DNA of 36,422 nucleotides from a virus, in IMG/VR virus record IMGVR_UViG_3300030108_003529, positions 2,085 to 38,506 of that record, one strand, 5' to 3'. Both the position numbers and the translations under genes were made by a program. The notes below the pieces were generated by a model, which did not search any database, was not told the origin of the DNA, and saw nothing but the letters and a program-made list of their open reading frames with translations. This document shows, piece after piece, positions 5,433 to 12,866 of the stretch (its first letter is position 1; each line of letters opens with the position of its first letter).

Positions 5433-7326
5433 GCTAGAGCTTACCTCTGGCGACTACAACGACTTCACTTCGTTCTCTGAAGAGAACCTGTTTATCCAGA
5501 CAAAGCGGGGCGATCTAGTTCCGTTTAAGCTCAACAAGTCTCAGGTGCTTCGTCAGAAGATGCTTGATGAGATGGATGAGGCTGACATCCCAATACGAGT
5601 TTGGGAGGCAAAAGCTCGGCAGGCTGGGTGCAGCACACACATCCAGGGTTGGATGTTTCACCGCTGCATCACCCGCAGAGATGAGGTAGCCCTTATCGCT
5701 GCCCATGCCGATCACTCGGTACACAGCATCTTCACTAAGGCGAAGATGTTTTACGACAACCTCCCCAAAGACATCCAGCCGATTACCAAATACAACAACA
5801 GGGCCGAGCTGGACTTTAGGGCTCCCACCGGGCCGACAGGTCTAAGAAGCAGGCTCTCTGTTATGACGGCTAAGAGCGCTGAAGACGCTCGTGGTACGAC
5901 AGCGCGGTTGGCTCACTTCTCAGAGGTGGCTTTCTACAAGCAGCCTGAGCGCTACTTCCTAGCGACATTGCAGTCGATGCCTGATGAGCCAGGGACGTTT
6001 GCTTACGCAGAGTCTACTTGTAACGGTTCAGGCGACTTCCACCACACCATGTACTTAAGTGCAAAGGTCTGGCAAGACGAGCCGTACCCCTGGATGGCAC
6101 TTAAGAACAAGTACCCCGGAGACCCTGACTCTGACTGGTACGCCTACTTCACCCCCTGGTTCATCGTAGAGGAGTACGAAAAGCCGCTTAATTGCTCAGA
6201 GGAGGAGTTCCGCGCGTCCCTAGATGGAGAGGAGCGGGAGATCCTAGAGAAGTTTGGAGAGTGGGTAACGCTTGAGAACCTAGTTTGGCGCAGGGCCACT
6301 ATCTCATCAAAGTGCGGAGGCTCTGTTGAGCGCTTTCATCAGGAGTATCCGAGTACAGATGAAGAGGCGTTTAGCTCTTCGGGTTCGCCAGTCTTTGACC
6401 GGGATGCAATTCAAGCTCAGAAAGAGGTTCACGGTTGCTGGTGTGAACTCTGCCTCCCTTACGCAGGAGCAAAGAAGCCAGCCAAAAACGTATGCCCACC
6501 CCATGAGTGGTTTGAAGTTGCAGATAGTAGCGACTATCCGCTTGGTCGAGAGCGACTCTACTCCACCTACAAGCCCAGGCTAGACAAGACGATGGACGGC
6601 TCTGGGAGGATGTCTGTGTGGAGGCATCCTGTGCCGGGGGAAAAGTACGTTGTAAGCGCAGATGTAAGCAAGGGGGCGAACAGTAGAGACTGGGACCACC
6701 TCTGCGTGTTTAACCTTTCGACGCTTGAGCAAGTTGCAGAGTGGCGAGGCAAGCTTGAGCTAGATGAGCTAGCTCCTCTGTGTTTGCTTGTCGCCCTTCA
6801 CTACAACAACGCTGTCCTCGCTCCAGAGGTCACGGGTCTAGGCGCGGGGCTTATCGCCTTGCTTGAGAGGTCGAAGTACTGGAATCTTTACCGGCGCATC
6901 AATACGGACACAATAGGTGGTCCGGGGATCATGCTGGGCTGGGACACCAACAGGAAGACCAAGCCCGCGATGGTCGGGCTTATGCAGAAGGCGGTTAAGG
7001 ATGGGTATGTAAAGATTCATTCTAAGCAAATCCTCGATGAGATGGAGGCTTATACAAGGACTGTGCTTTACAGCAAGGATGGCATCGACAATCTCCAGGC
7101 AAAGATGGGCGCTCCTCCTGGGAAGAACGACGACGCTTGTGTCTCAGCCATGATTGCAACCGCAGTCGCCCACTACACCCCTGGTGGCATGACCAAAATC
7201 AATGCCACAGAGGTGGATATGGAGAGGGCTCTAGACCACAACAAGTGGTCAGACGATGACTGGGATACCTACGAGCAGAGCCAGTCTTCTATGCGGAGGA
7301 TGCTGTCTGGGAGGAGACGCCAGTAA
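5389..7326 (+). CDS. terL: large terminase subunit (ATPase/nuclease)
   Basis: This is the DNA packaging motor and headful or site-specific nuclease. The N-terminal ATPase carries a deviant Walker A, KARQAGCST (residues 75-83), where the usual GKS/T lysine is Cys and the Lys sits at the start of the loop, as in several phage terminases. Walker B LAHFSEVAFY (174-183) and a coupling motif AEST (207-210) follow. The C-terminal RNase H-like nuclease shows Asp425 in VVSADVSKG, an acidic residue in LAPEVTGLG near 481, and Asp581/Asp582 in KNDDACVSAM. At 645 residues it is somewhat long but normal. ATG 5389 has AAGAAG nine bases upstream within the preceding gene. The last 38 bases are antisense to the convergent gene. 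Confidence 0.95.
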   Translation: MARKQRQQTYAEVAELELTSGDYNDFTSFSEENLFIQTKRGDLVPFKLNKSQVLRQKMLDEMDEADIPIRVWEAKARQAGCSTHIQGWMFHRCITRRDEVALIAAHADHSVHSIFTKAKMFYDNLPKDIQPITKYNNRAELDFRAPTGPTGLRSRLSVMTAKSAEDARGTTARLAHFSEVAFYKQPERYFLATLQSMPDEPGTFAYAESTCNGSGDFHHTMYLSAKVWQDEPYPWMALKNKYPGDPDSDWYAYFTPWFIVEEYEKPLNCSEEEFRASLDGEEREILEKFGEWVTLENLVWRRATISSKCGGSVERFHQEYPSTDEEAFSSSGSPVFDRDAIQAQKEVHGCWCELCLPYAGAKKPAKNVCPPHEWFEVADSSDYPLGRERLYSTYKPRLDKTMDGSGRMSVWRHPVPGEKYVVSADVSKGANSRDWDHLCVFNLSTLEQVAEWRGKLELDELAPLCLLVALHYNNAVLAPEVTGLGAGLIALLERSKYWNLYRRINTDTIGGPGIMLGWDTNRKTKPAMVGLMQKAVKDGYVKIHSKQILDEMEAYTRTVLYSKDGIDNLQAKMGAPPGKNDDACVSAMIATAVAHYTPGGMTKINATEVDMERALDHNKWSDDDWDTYEQSQSSMRRMLSGRRRQ

Positions 7327-7834
7327 GGCCATAGACTCCCCAGCCAGTCTTAGTGATACGGCCTGGGTCTTTGTAGACAACATCGTGGACAGCCTTGGTG
7401 GTTAGGCCAGTGGCTTCGATGATGTCCTTAAGTCGCATCTCACCCTTTTCGGTGAGCAGAGACTCGATGGCAGCACGGGCAATGTCCCGGTCAGAGGCGG
7501 TGACTGCGCCCTTCTTCTTCCCGAAGGTGCCACGGTAGTCGCCATCGTCTGCGATTTTGCTACCAGCAACAGCAAGCTGCCGGTCTCGCTCCTGCTTTGT
7601 GTAGTAGCTCTTGCCCTTAAGCTCTGGGCTCGCAGTTCGTCCCCAGGTTCCACGGACTGTTAGGTCAGCAGGGGCAGAAGTGAAAGCACGCTTCGCTCCC
7701 ATTCGGCCACAGTGCGGGCACCACACGTCTCGGAAGTCGTCCTTGCGGCTTCGCTCGTAGATGTCAGGCTTTGTGTGCCAGTCAAAAACACGCCCGCACA
7801 GGTCGTGCGTGCATTTCATGTCGTAGATACGCAT
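7289..7834 (-). CDS. FmdB-like zinc ribbon plus winged-helix protein, 181 aa
   Basis: Two domains are visible. Residues 1-55 read like an FmdB-type zinc ribbon: MRIYDMKC, then C8-x4-C13 and C39-x2-C42, followed by KRAFTSAPADL, which matches the ribbon's usual KR-x-(F/I)-x-SAP ending. Residues about 112-170 (IARAAIESLL..., LKDIIEATGLTTKAVHDVVY, then WGVYGL) form a winged helix-turn-helix. The combination suggests a DNA-binding regulator or packaging accessory protein. ATG 7834 has AAGGGGA six bases upstream and lies nine bases after the portal stop, so the two are co-transcribed. Its 3' end overlaps the terminase gene on the other strand by 38 bases. Function is not known. Confidence 0.82.
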   Translation of the reverse strand: MRIYDMKCTHDLCGRVFDWHTKPDIYERSRKDDFRDVWCPHCGRMGAKRAFTSAPADLTVRGTWGRTASPELKGKSYYTKQERDRQLAVAGSKIADDGDYRGTFGKKKGAVTASDRDIARAAIESLLTEKGEMRLKDIIEATGLTTKAVHDVVYKDPGRITKTGWGVYGLTGVSSQTASSA

Positions 7835-7843
7835 TAAATCCCC

Positions 7844-9811
7844 TTAGTTTTGGAATCGACCCATGACAGCTTCTGCGCTGCCAGGAGCAACTTCCCGTGG
7901 CCCGGTTCCAGCAAGAGGCTGGCCTACCGCATTCATACCAGTATCTTCTACGCCCTGAGTCTGGGGCTCTTCTGCCGCTTGTCCAGCAGCGCCAGCCGAG
8001 ACAGCAGCGTTCTGTAGCTGAGAGAGCGGACCAACGAGGGCTCGCTTGTCCTGTCGCCAGACCTTGAAGGCTTGATCCATAAAGTTCTGGATTGCATCTG
8101 GCGGAAGGACACCGCCTTGCACCAGGGGAGCAAGCGTCCCCGTGACTCCCTGGATGGTCTGCAACAGACCCATGAAGGCACGCTGCTCTTCAGCAGGGTC
8201 AGTCGGAATCGTGGAACCAGCCTGGATGTTCACGTCGTACATGCCCTGGATGTCAGAGGCCGTGAAGGAGATGAACTCGTCTTCTCCCATGTCCCCGTCA
8301 ATCCGCAAGTAGCGAACCTCATCGAAGTACTGGCGCATGATGGAAAGAACCTTGCGCGCAATGTTCGAGATGAACTTCTCAGTGCCCTCAAGGCGCATCC
8401 CTACGCGACCCTTGGTAGCAGCGGAAGCAATGGCGACCTCAGTTGCCGTTGTTCCCTTACGGCTTGCCCCACCACGCTGGAAAGAGTCAATGCCTGAGAT
8501 CTCATACATAAGACGAGCAAGTCCCTGAAGCACCATAGGAGTAGTGCTGGGAGGCGGGGCTTCTGGGAGAAGCATCAGGGCATCCTGGATTCGAGCAACG
8601 CTGGCAGGAATCTCTGCGACAGACATGTCTTCTTCAGACTCAAGAAGTCCAGCAAGCTGCCCAGACTCCAAAGCTCCAGGGGCAGCAACGAACTTACGGC
8701 GGGAAGAAAGTCGGTGGTGCCGAAGGATGTAGGCCCACTCATCGTTAAGGCGCTGAGCGATGTCCTTGATGGAGTAAAGGTCAGCAACCTTAGTGCTGTA
8801 GAAGTTGTTGGGCACATCCACGAAGCGCAAGACCTCGTAGGGGTAGCCCTTCATCTCGATGGGGTCAGGGATGTGCCGAAGGATTGCGTCCTTCGCATCG
8901 CCGGTCCCTGGGTTCTTCAGCATCCACATGACGTAACGGCGAAGGCCGTCGCCTGCGTCAGCCCAGTACCGAAGCTCGTAGAGCGTGACGTACTCAGGCT
9001 CGATCTCTGGCTGTCCTGTGTTGTTGTTTGAGCTAAAGCCAGTGAGGGTCGTGGGGATTGCTTCCTCAAGCCAGGAGTCAGGCTTTACGTCGGCAGGCAC
9101 GGTGAACCTGTCGTCGTTTCTCAGGTCATCGAGTCGAACAATCATTCGCTCGCAGACCCAGGGGCACTGCTTAAGCTCTGTGTAACCGGGGGGGATAAGG
9201 AGGTCCCAGGGGCACACGCGGTTGTAGGTGGGGTTGTCGTCAGGGGTTTCCTCAAACGACATCATGTCGTCAGCCATCATGGCTCGAAGCTGACGCCGCT
9301 GCTCTGGCGTTAGCCCCCCTTCTTCGGTGTCTCCTGGCAGAGGCTTTTCTGGGCCGCTGTCGTATTCTTCTTCTGTGTAGAAAGACCCGCTTCCTTCGTA
9401 GCCGACTTTGGCGACTCCGATGCCAAACAAGATCGTATCCAGAACAACGCTGCGAGTTGTCCGGTTTCCATCAATCTCTCTCCAAATGTAGTTAAGGGCT
9501 GTCTCGGCAACGCGAGCAGACTCTTTATCGCCAGGGCGACGAGGCTTAACATAGATGTAGGGATTGGCGGAAATTACGCCGGGGATAATGGTGTTCGCAT
9601 TAGCCAGGAGAAAGTTGAAGTTGACCTCTTGGCCCTCGTCAAAATGCAATCCTTCTGGGTTGTCTGCGGTTTCAGCAGCGTAAGCGTGCTGTACGGATCG
9701 CCAAATCGGGAGGTGATTTTCCTCAAGAAGCCTCTCGGACTCCTCGATCTTTTCGATCCAGTCTGAGATTTCGGAAGAGGAGAATTCAATTTTAATATTT
9801 TCGTTTGGCAT
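7844..9811 (-). CDS. portal protein
   Basis: This 655-residue protein would form the dodecameric ring at the capsid vertex through which DNA is packaged and ejected. Supporting features are the helical start (EISDWIEKIEESERLLEENH), the stretch FLLANANTIIPGVISANP typical of podovirus portals, VLDTILFGIGVAKVGYEG, an Asp/Glu-rich insertion (about 155-195), a basic strand region before a tunnel-like segment, and a helical C terminus rich in Gln/Pro. Size and position between terminase and scaffold genes agree. The frame extends to TTG 9832, but ATG 9811 with GGA just upstream is preferred, since the extension contains a TTGACA promoter-like box for the opposite strand. The portal is on the opposite strand to terminase and capsid, which is unusual. 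Confidence 0.92.
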   Translation of the reverse strand: MPNENIKIEFSSSEISDWIEKIEESERLLEENHLPIWRSVQHAYAAETADNPEGLHFDEGQEVNFNFLLANANTIIPGVISANPYIYVKPRRPGDKESARVAETALNYIWREIDGNRTTRSVVLDTILFGIGVAKVGYEGSGSFYTEEEYDSGPEKPLPGDTEEGGLTPEQRRQLRAMMADDMMSFEETPDDNPTYNRVCPWDLLIPPGYTELKQCPWVCERMIVRLDDLRNDDRFTVPADVKPDSWLEEAIPTTLTGFSSNNNTGQPEIEPEYVTLYELRYWADAGDGLRRYVMWMLKNPGTGDAKDAILRHIPDPIEMKGYPYEVLRFVDVPNNFYSTKVADLYSIKDIAQRLNDEWAYILRHHRLSSRRKFVAAPGALESGQLAGLLESEEDMSVAEIPASVARIQDALMLLPEAPPPSTTPMVLQGLARLMYEISGIDSFQRGGASRKGTTATEVAIASAATKGRVGMRLEGTEKFISNIARKVLSIMRQYFDEVRYLRIDGDMGEDEFISFTASDIQGMYDVNIQAGSTIPTDPAEEQRAFMGLLQTIQGVTGTLAPLVQGGVLPPDAIQNFMDQAFKVWRQDKRALVGPLSQLQNAAVSAGAAGQAAEEPQTQGVEDTGMNAVGQPLAGTGPREVAPGSAEAVMGRFQN

Positions 9812-9885
9812 GGTTCCGATGGTACTTGACAAAAGTTTCTGGTTAAACTCATATCCAATTAACGCAAAACGCGTTTGGAGGAACC
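9812..9885. promoter_or_regulatory. divergent control region between portal and scaffold genes
   Basis: This short space separates the minus-strand portal from the plus-strand head operon. On the plus strand a perfect TTGACA lies at 9826-9831, followed by an AT-rich stretch with a weak CATATC (9850-9855) 18 bases downstream, a sigma70-like arrangement. A perfect 10-bp palindrome AAACGCGTTT lies at 9867-9876, between the -10 candidate and the GGAGGA ribosome-binding site, where an operator would act. No equally good minus-strand promoter was found. Only the -35 box is a strong match. Confidence 0.4.
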
Positions 9886-10701
9886 ATGACAGCAGAGACG
9901 CCCATCGACAACTTTGATGAGACCCTCGAAGAGGATAACTCTGAAGAGATCGGTAGTGAGGTTGAAGATGCCTATGGTGAAGAAGAGTATCTAGCTGAGG
10001 CTGACGACGAACTTGAAGAAGAGGCTGATGAGTCTTTTTGGGGTGGAAACCCTGAGGAACTCCCCGATGAACTGAAGTCTTCCTACAAGGGTATGCAGGC
10101 TGCGTTTACTAAGCGTATGCAGCGCCTGTCCGCTCTTGAGAATAAGTACTTCGAGTCCATCGACGCCGCGAATGCTGCCGTGCTTGCACGTCAGGAGTCG
10201 CAGCAGCCTGTTCAAGAGGAGATGGAGGAGGATTCTCCCCCTGACCTCTCTCAAGGAGCCAAGCCTGAGGATGTGATTTCGTATTACGTCCAGAAGGAGG
10301 TTCAGCGCCGTCTTGAGGTTTCCGGGATTAAGGACCTCGCTCAGGAGATGCAACCCGTCGCGCATCGAGAACGAGTTACTGGAGCTTACCGAGAGTTTGC
10401 ATCTAGTAACCCGAAGCTCGACCACCAGAAGCTTGCTCCGCTTACTGGTCAGGTGATTGACAATGACCCTGAACTAAGTGAGTTGGCTCAAGTCAACCCT
10501 ACTGCTGCCATCCGTCTCGCTGCGCGTGTTGCTCAGGCTGAGATGAGGGCGGTTGCAACCAAACAAAAGAGCCGTAAGCGTCGGCAAGCTGCCCCTGTAG
10601 CTGCTCGTAGTGGAACTGTTGTTAAGCCTCGTCGTGAGTCGATGCTTGATGCAGCTACGCGAGCACTCAAGGAAGCTGGCCTTAACCCTGAAGGCTTTTA
10701 G
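9886..10701 (+). CDS. capsid scaffolding protein
   Basis: A 271-residue, very acidic protein preceding the major capsid gene, the standard position of a scaffold that guides procapsid assembly and later leaves. The first 60 residues are dominated by Glu and Asp; the middle is helical with Gln-rich coiled-coil character (QAAFTKRMQRLSALENKY, then VISYYVQKEVQRRLEVSGI); the C terminus turns basic (KQKSRKRRQ and KPRRESM) and ends in a helix, as scaffolds that bind coat protein by a positively charged C-terminal hook do. GGAGGAACC sits directly before ATG 9886. Sequence families of scaffolds are poorly conserved, so the call rests on composition and place. Confidence 0.87.
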   Translation: MTAETPIDNFDETLEEDNSEEIGSEVEDAYGEEEYLAEADDELEEEADESFWGGNPEELPDELKSSYKGMQAAFTKRMQRLSALENKYFESIDAANAAVLARQESQQPVQEEMEEDSPPDLSQGAKPEDVISYYVQKEVQRRLEVSGIKDLAQEMQPVAHRERVTGAYREFASSNPKLDHQKLAPLTGQVIDNDPELSELAQVNPTAAIRLAARVAQAEMRAVATKQKSRKRRQAAPVAARSGTVVKPRRESMLDAATRALKEAGLNPEGF

Positions 10702-10715
10702 GCAAAGGATGAGTC

Positions 10716-11816
10716 GTGGCTAACCCTACCGCTACTATTACATTTAACCGGGTCTACTCGACCACCGCCGCTGCTGAGCGGTCTACGGTGGCGATGGAGA
10801 TCGTCCAGGCTAACCCCCTCCTCTGGCACATGTACCGCCAGGGCGCGATTGTCTACGAGGGAGGCACTGAGTGCCGTGTCCCCGTGGTCCTTACCGAGTC
10901 GCAGAACATTGGTGCCATTGGTACCTACGAGACCTTCTCGACCACCGCTGAGGATGGCCCGACGAAGGCTCGCTTCCCGAACTGGTACAAGAACCGCGCT
11001 TCGATGGTGATTGACAACACTGAGCTTGCCCAGAACCGTGGCAAGTACCAGATTGTCAACCTGCTCAACGCGAAGATGGCGATCTCGAAGATCAGCATGA
11101 TCAACGACCTTTCCCGCCAGCTTTACGCTGATGGCGGTGCAGAGACCGCTACCGCTGGAGCGAACGCAAAAGAGGTCAACGGCCTTCAGTCGATGATTGA
11201 CTTTGACACCCTGGCAAATCAGGCTGCTGGCACGCGAACTGTCGGTGGAATCGCCAAGGCTGACTACGCCAACTGGCGTAACCAGTTCGGCGCGATTACT
11301 GCGTTCGGGACTGACGGCCTGGACGTTTGGGAAGAGGTCTACATGGACTGCTCGAAGAAGGGCACCCACCCGGACATCATCCTGACGGACCCCACGGTCT
11401 ACCGCTTCTTCAAGCGTCTCGTCGCTCCCAACCAGGAAGAGCGTGACGTTGCGATGTGGAACCAGGGCTTTGAGAACCTGCTCTTCAACGGAACTCCGGT
11501 TGTCCCGGACGAGGAGCTTTCCGGCACCGGAAAGACCTTCTTCCTGACCACCAGTGGCCGTCGCGGAGTCACCGACTTCAACCTGAAGCCGGAATTCTTC
11601 GAGACCCCCGGAAAGAACCCGATGGCTCAGGGCAAGGGAACGGGCATTGGCCTTCAGCTTGGCATCCTGTCTTCGGATGACTTCCGCCAGACTGAGTTCA
11701 TGACGCCGCCTAACAGTGACGTTATCCTCAGCCACACCTACTTCACGTCGATGCTTGTCTGCTCTTCGCTGGCCCGTCAGGGTTGCACGAAGTTCAGCGG
11801 CACCGTCCAGTTCTAA
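10716..11816 (+). CDS. major capsid protein
   Basis: This 366-residue protein forms the icosahedral shell and would be the most abundant virion protein. It starts at GTG 10716 with AAAGGA eight bases upstream. The N-terminal half contains MEIVQANPLLWHMYRQG, a Glu/Thr-rich region and a long spine-like helical stretch (ELAQNRGKYQIVNLLNAKMA); the C terminus has SHTYFTSMLVCSSLARQG, consistent with an HK97-like fold. Codon choice differs from its neighbours: it favours C-ending codons (ACC, AAC, TTC, GAC), as expected for a highly expressed gene. A 345-codon open frame on the opposite strand is a by-product of this bias. The place after the scaffold and before a cement-like protein supports the call. 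Confidence 0.93.
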   Translation: MANPTATITFNRVYSTTAAAERSTVAMEIVQANPLLWHMYRQGAIVYEGGTECRVPVVLTESQNIGAIGTYETFSTTAEDGPTKARFPNWYKNRASMVIDNTELAQNRGKYQIVNLLNAKMAISKISMINDLSRQLYADGGAETATAGANAKEVNGLQSMIDFDTLANQAAGTRTVGGIAKADYANWRNQFGAITAFGTDGLDVWEEVYMDCSKKGTHPDIILTDPTVYRFFKRLVAPNQEERDVAMWNQGFENLLFNGTPVVPDEELSGTGKTFFLTTSGRRGVTDFNLKPEFFETPGKNPMAQGKGTGIGLQLGILSSDDFRQTEFMTPPNSDVILSHTYFTSMLVCSSLARQGCTKFSGTVQF

Positions 11817-11836
11817 ATTAAGAGAGGAGACTAGGT

Positions 11837-12310
11837 ATGTCTGATTTCATGTTTGGTGGTTCGGCTCTTACGCTGGACATTGGAGCGCGCAACGCAACTG
11901 GTGCGGCTGTCTCGAAGGGAGACCTTCTTCAGCTTGACCTCACGGCTGCAACGGAAGACGGGTACGACGCTGTTGTTTGCCAGTCGGGTGACACCGACGT
12001 AGGCAACTACTCGTTTACGGGCGCTGTGATTGCCCCTGATGGCCTTTCAATTGCTGACGGAGACTCTGTGATTCTCCGTATTGTCGGCAAGTGCAAGGTT
12101 GTTGCGGCTACGAGCGCTACGTTTACTGCTGGTCAAGTTTGCATTCCCACGGACAACGCGAAGACGCTTGCTTCTTCGGCTGCTGTTGCTCTGGGAAGTT
12201 TGGCCTCAGCAGACTTCAAGCCGAAGGCGATTGCCCTTGAGACTGTTGGCGGCAGCGGCGCTACTGCCGGTCAGTTGGTTGACGTGTTCATGCGCGGCTT
12301 CCCCCTCTAA
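11837..12310 (+). CDS. probable capsid decoration (cement) protein
   Basis: A 157-residue Ala/Gly/Asp-rich beta protein directly after the coat gene. The pattern LTLDIGARNATGAAVSKGDLLQLDLTAAT followed by GKCKVVAAT and TAGQVCIPTDN resembles DUF2190-type capsid cement proteins, small beta barrels that bind the outside of the shell. The DUF assignment is from memory. GAGAGGAGAC precedes ATG 11837, a strong ribosome-binding site that fits high expression. It ends just before a GC-rich UUCG hairpin, so coat and cement form the most highly expressed part of the operon. A head-fibre or minor head role is an alternative. Confidence 0.75.
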   Translation: MSDFMFGGSALTLDIGARNATGAAVSKGDLLQLDLTAATEDGYDAVVCQSGDTDVGNYSFTGAVIAPDGLSIADGDSVILRIVGKCKVVAATSATFTAGQVCIPTDNAKTLASSAAVALGSLASADFKPKAIALETVGGSGATAGQLVDVFMRGFPL

Positions 12311-12322
12311 CAGACGTGTGTT

Positions 12323-12346
12323 GGCGGGGGGCTTCGGCCCCCTGCC
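12323..12346 (+). terminator. GC-rich UUCG hairpin after the cement gene
   Basis: Bases 12323-12332 pair with 12337-12346 to give a 10-bp stem with one G-U pair and a TTCG loop closed by C-G, an exceptionally stable tetraloop. It lies 12 bases after the cement stop and 20 bases before the next start. No U-tract follows (TACGCAACTAGG), so it is more likely a partial terminator, a pause or a 3'-end stabiliser for coat/cement mRNA than a full intrinsic terminator. Confidence 0.7.
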
Positions 12347-12366
12347 TACGCAACTAGGAGATTATT

Positions 12367-12834
12367 ATGGCTGTTGCAACACACGTTAGCCGGGTAGCAA
12401 AAGATTACGCTCCCCACGGCTATTCGATCCGAGAAGAGTTTATTGGCGAGGTCACAAGTAAGACCGGCTCGCTAGACGAGCCTGAGTTCATTAACAAGAT
12501 TATTGTTGGCGATTCTGGCGACATCTACATCGAAGAGGTGAAGATCATCGGCTACGACGCGATTGCCGCAGACAACACGAACTATTTGACTCTTCAGATT
12601 CTTTCCTACGAGTCAGGTGCGGCAAACTTGGTCACTCATGCGTCTACGGACACTAGGGCGGCAAACAACGGGGCTCTTGTTGCAGACACGATTTACGATG
12701 TTGCCGTTACAACGCCTGTTGTTTCTGGCAGCCCAAACCGTGTTCTTGCCGTTGCTGTGTCCCGCAGCGCAAACCACAGCGACCTTAATAGCAAGACGAT
12801 CAACATGAGCGTCCGCTATCGTCGCAAGGCGTAG
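12367..12834 (+). CDS. small beta-rich virion protein, 155 aa
   Basis: Unrecognised. The sequence alternates beta strands and turns (DIYIEEVKIIGYDAI, NYLTLQILSYESG, NRVLAVAVSRSA) and ends with a basic tail MSVRYRRKA, looking like a single beta-sandwich domain. AGGAG lies seven bases before ATG 12367. It falls between the cement-like and adaptor genes, where podoviruses often place minor head or head-fibre proteins. Its strand pattern recalls the small protein at 30499-30879, but the similarity is too weak to claim. Being downstream of a stable hairpin, it probably is made at lower levels than coat and cement. Confidence 0.78.
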   Translation: MAVATHVSRVAKDYAPHGYSIREEFIGEVTSKTGSLDEPEFINKIIVGDSGDIYIEEVKIIGYDAIAADNTNYLTLQILSYESGAANLVTHASTDTRAANNGALVADTIYDVAVTTPVVSGSPNRVLAVAVSRSANHSDLNSKTINMSVRYRRKA

Positions 12835-12866
12835 TCTAAAACTCACTCGCTCTAGGAGGGTTGTTC

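Noticed and set aside
9812-9832. TTG start extending the portal by seven residues
   Set aside because: Contains a TTGACA box for the opposite strand, and ATG 9811 is better placed.
10698-11735. 345-codon open frame on the minus strand across the capsid gene
   Set aside because: Antisense to the major capsid gene; openness follows from its strong codon bias, and the protein has no recognisable fold.
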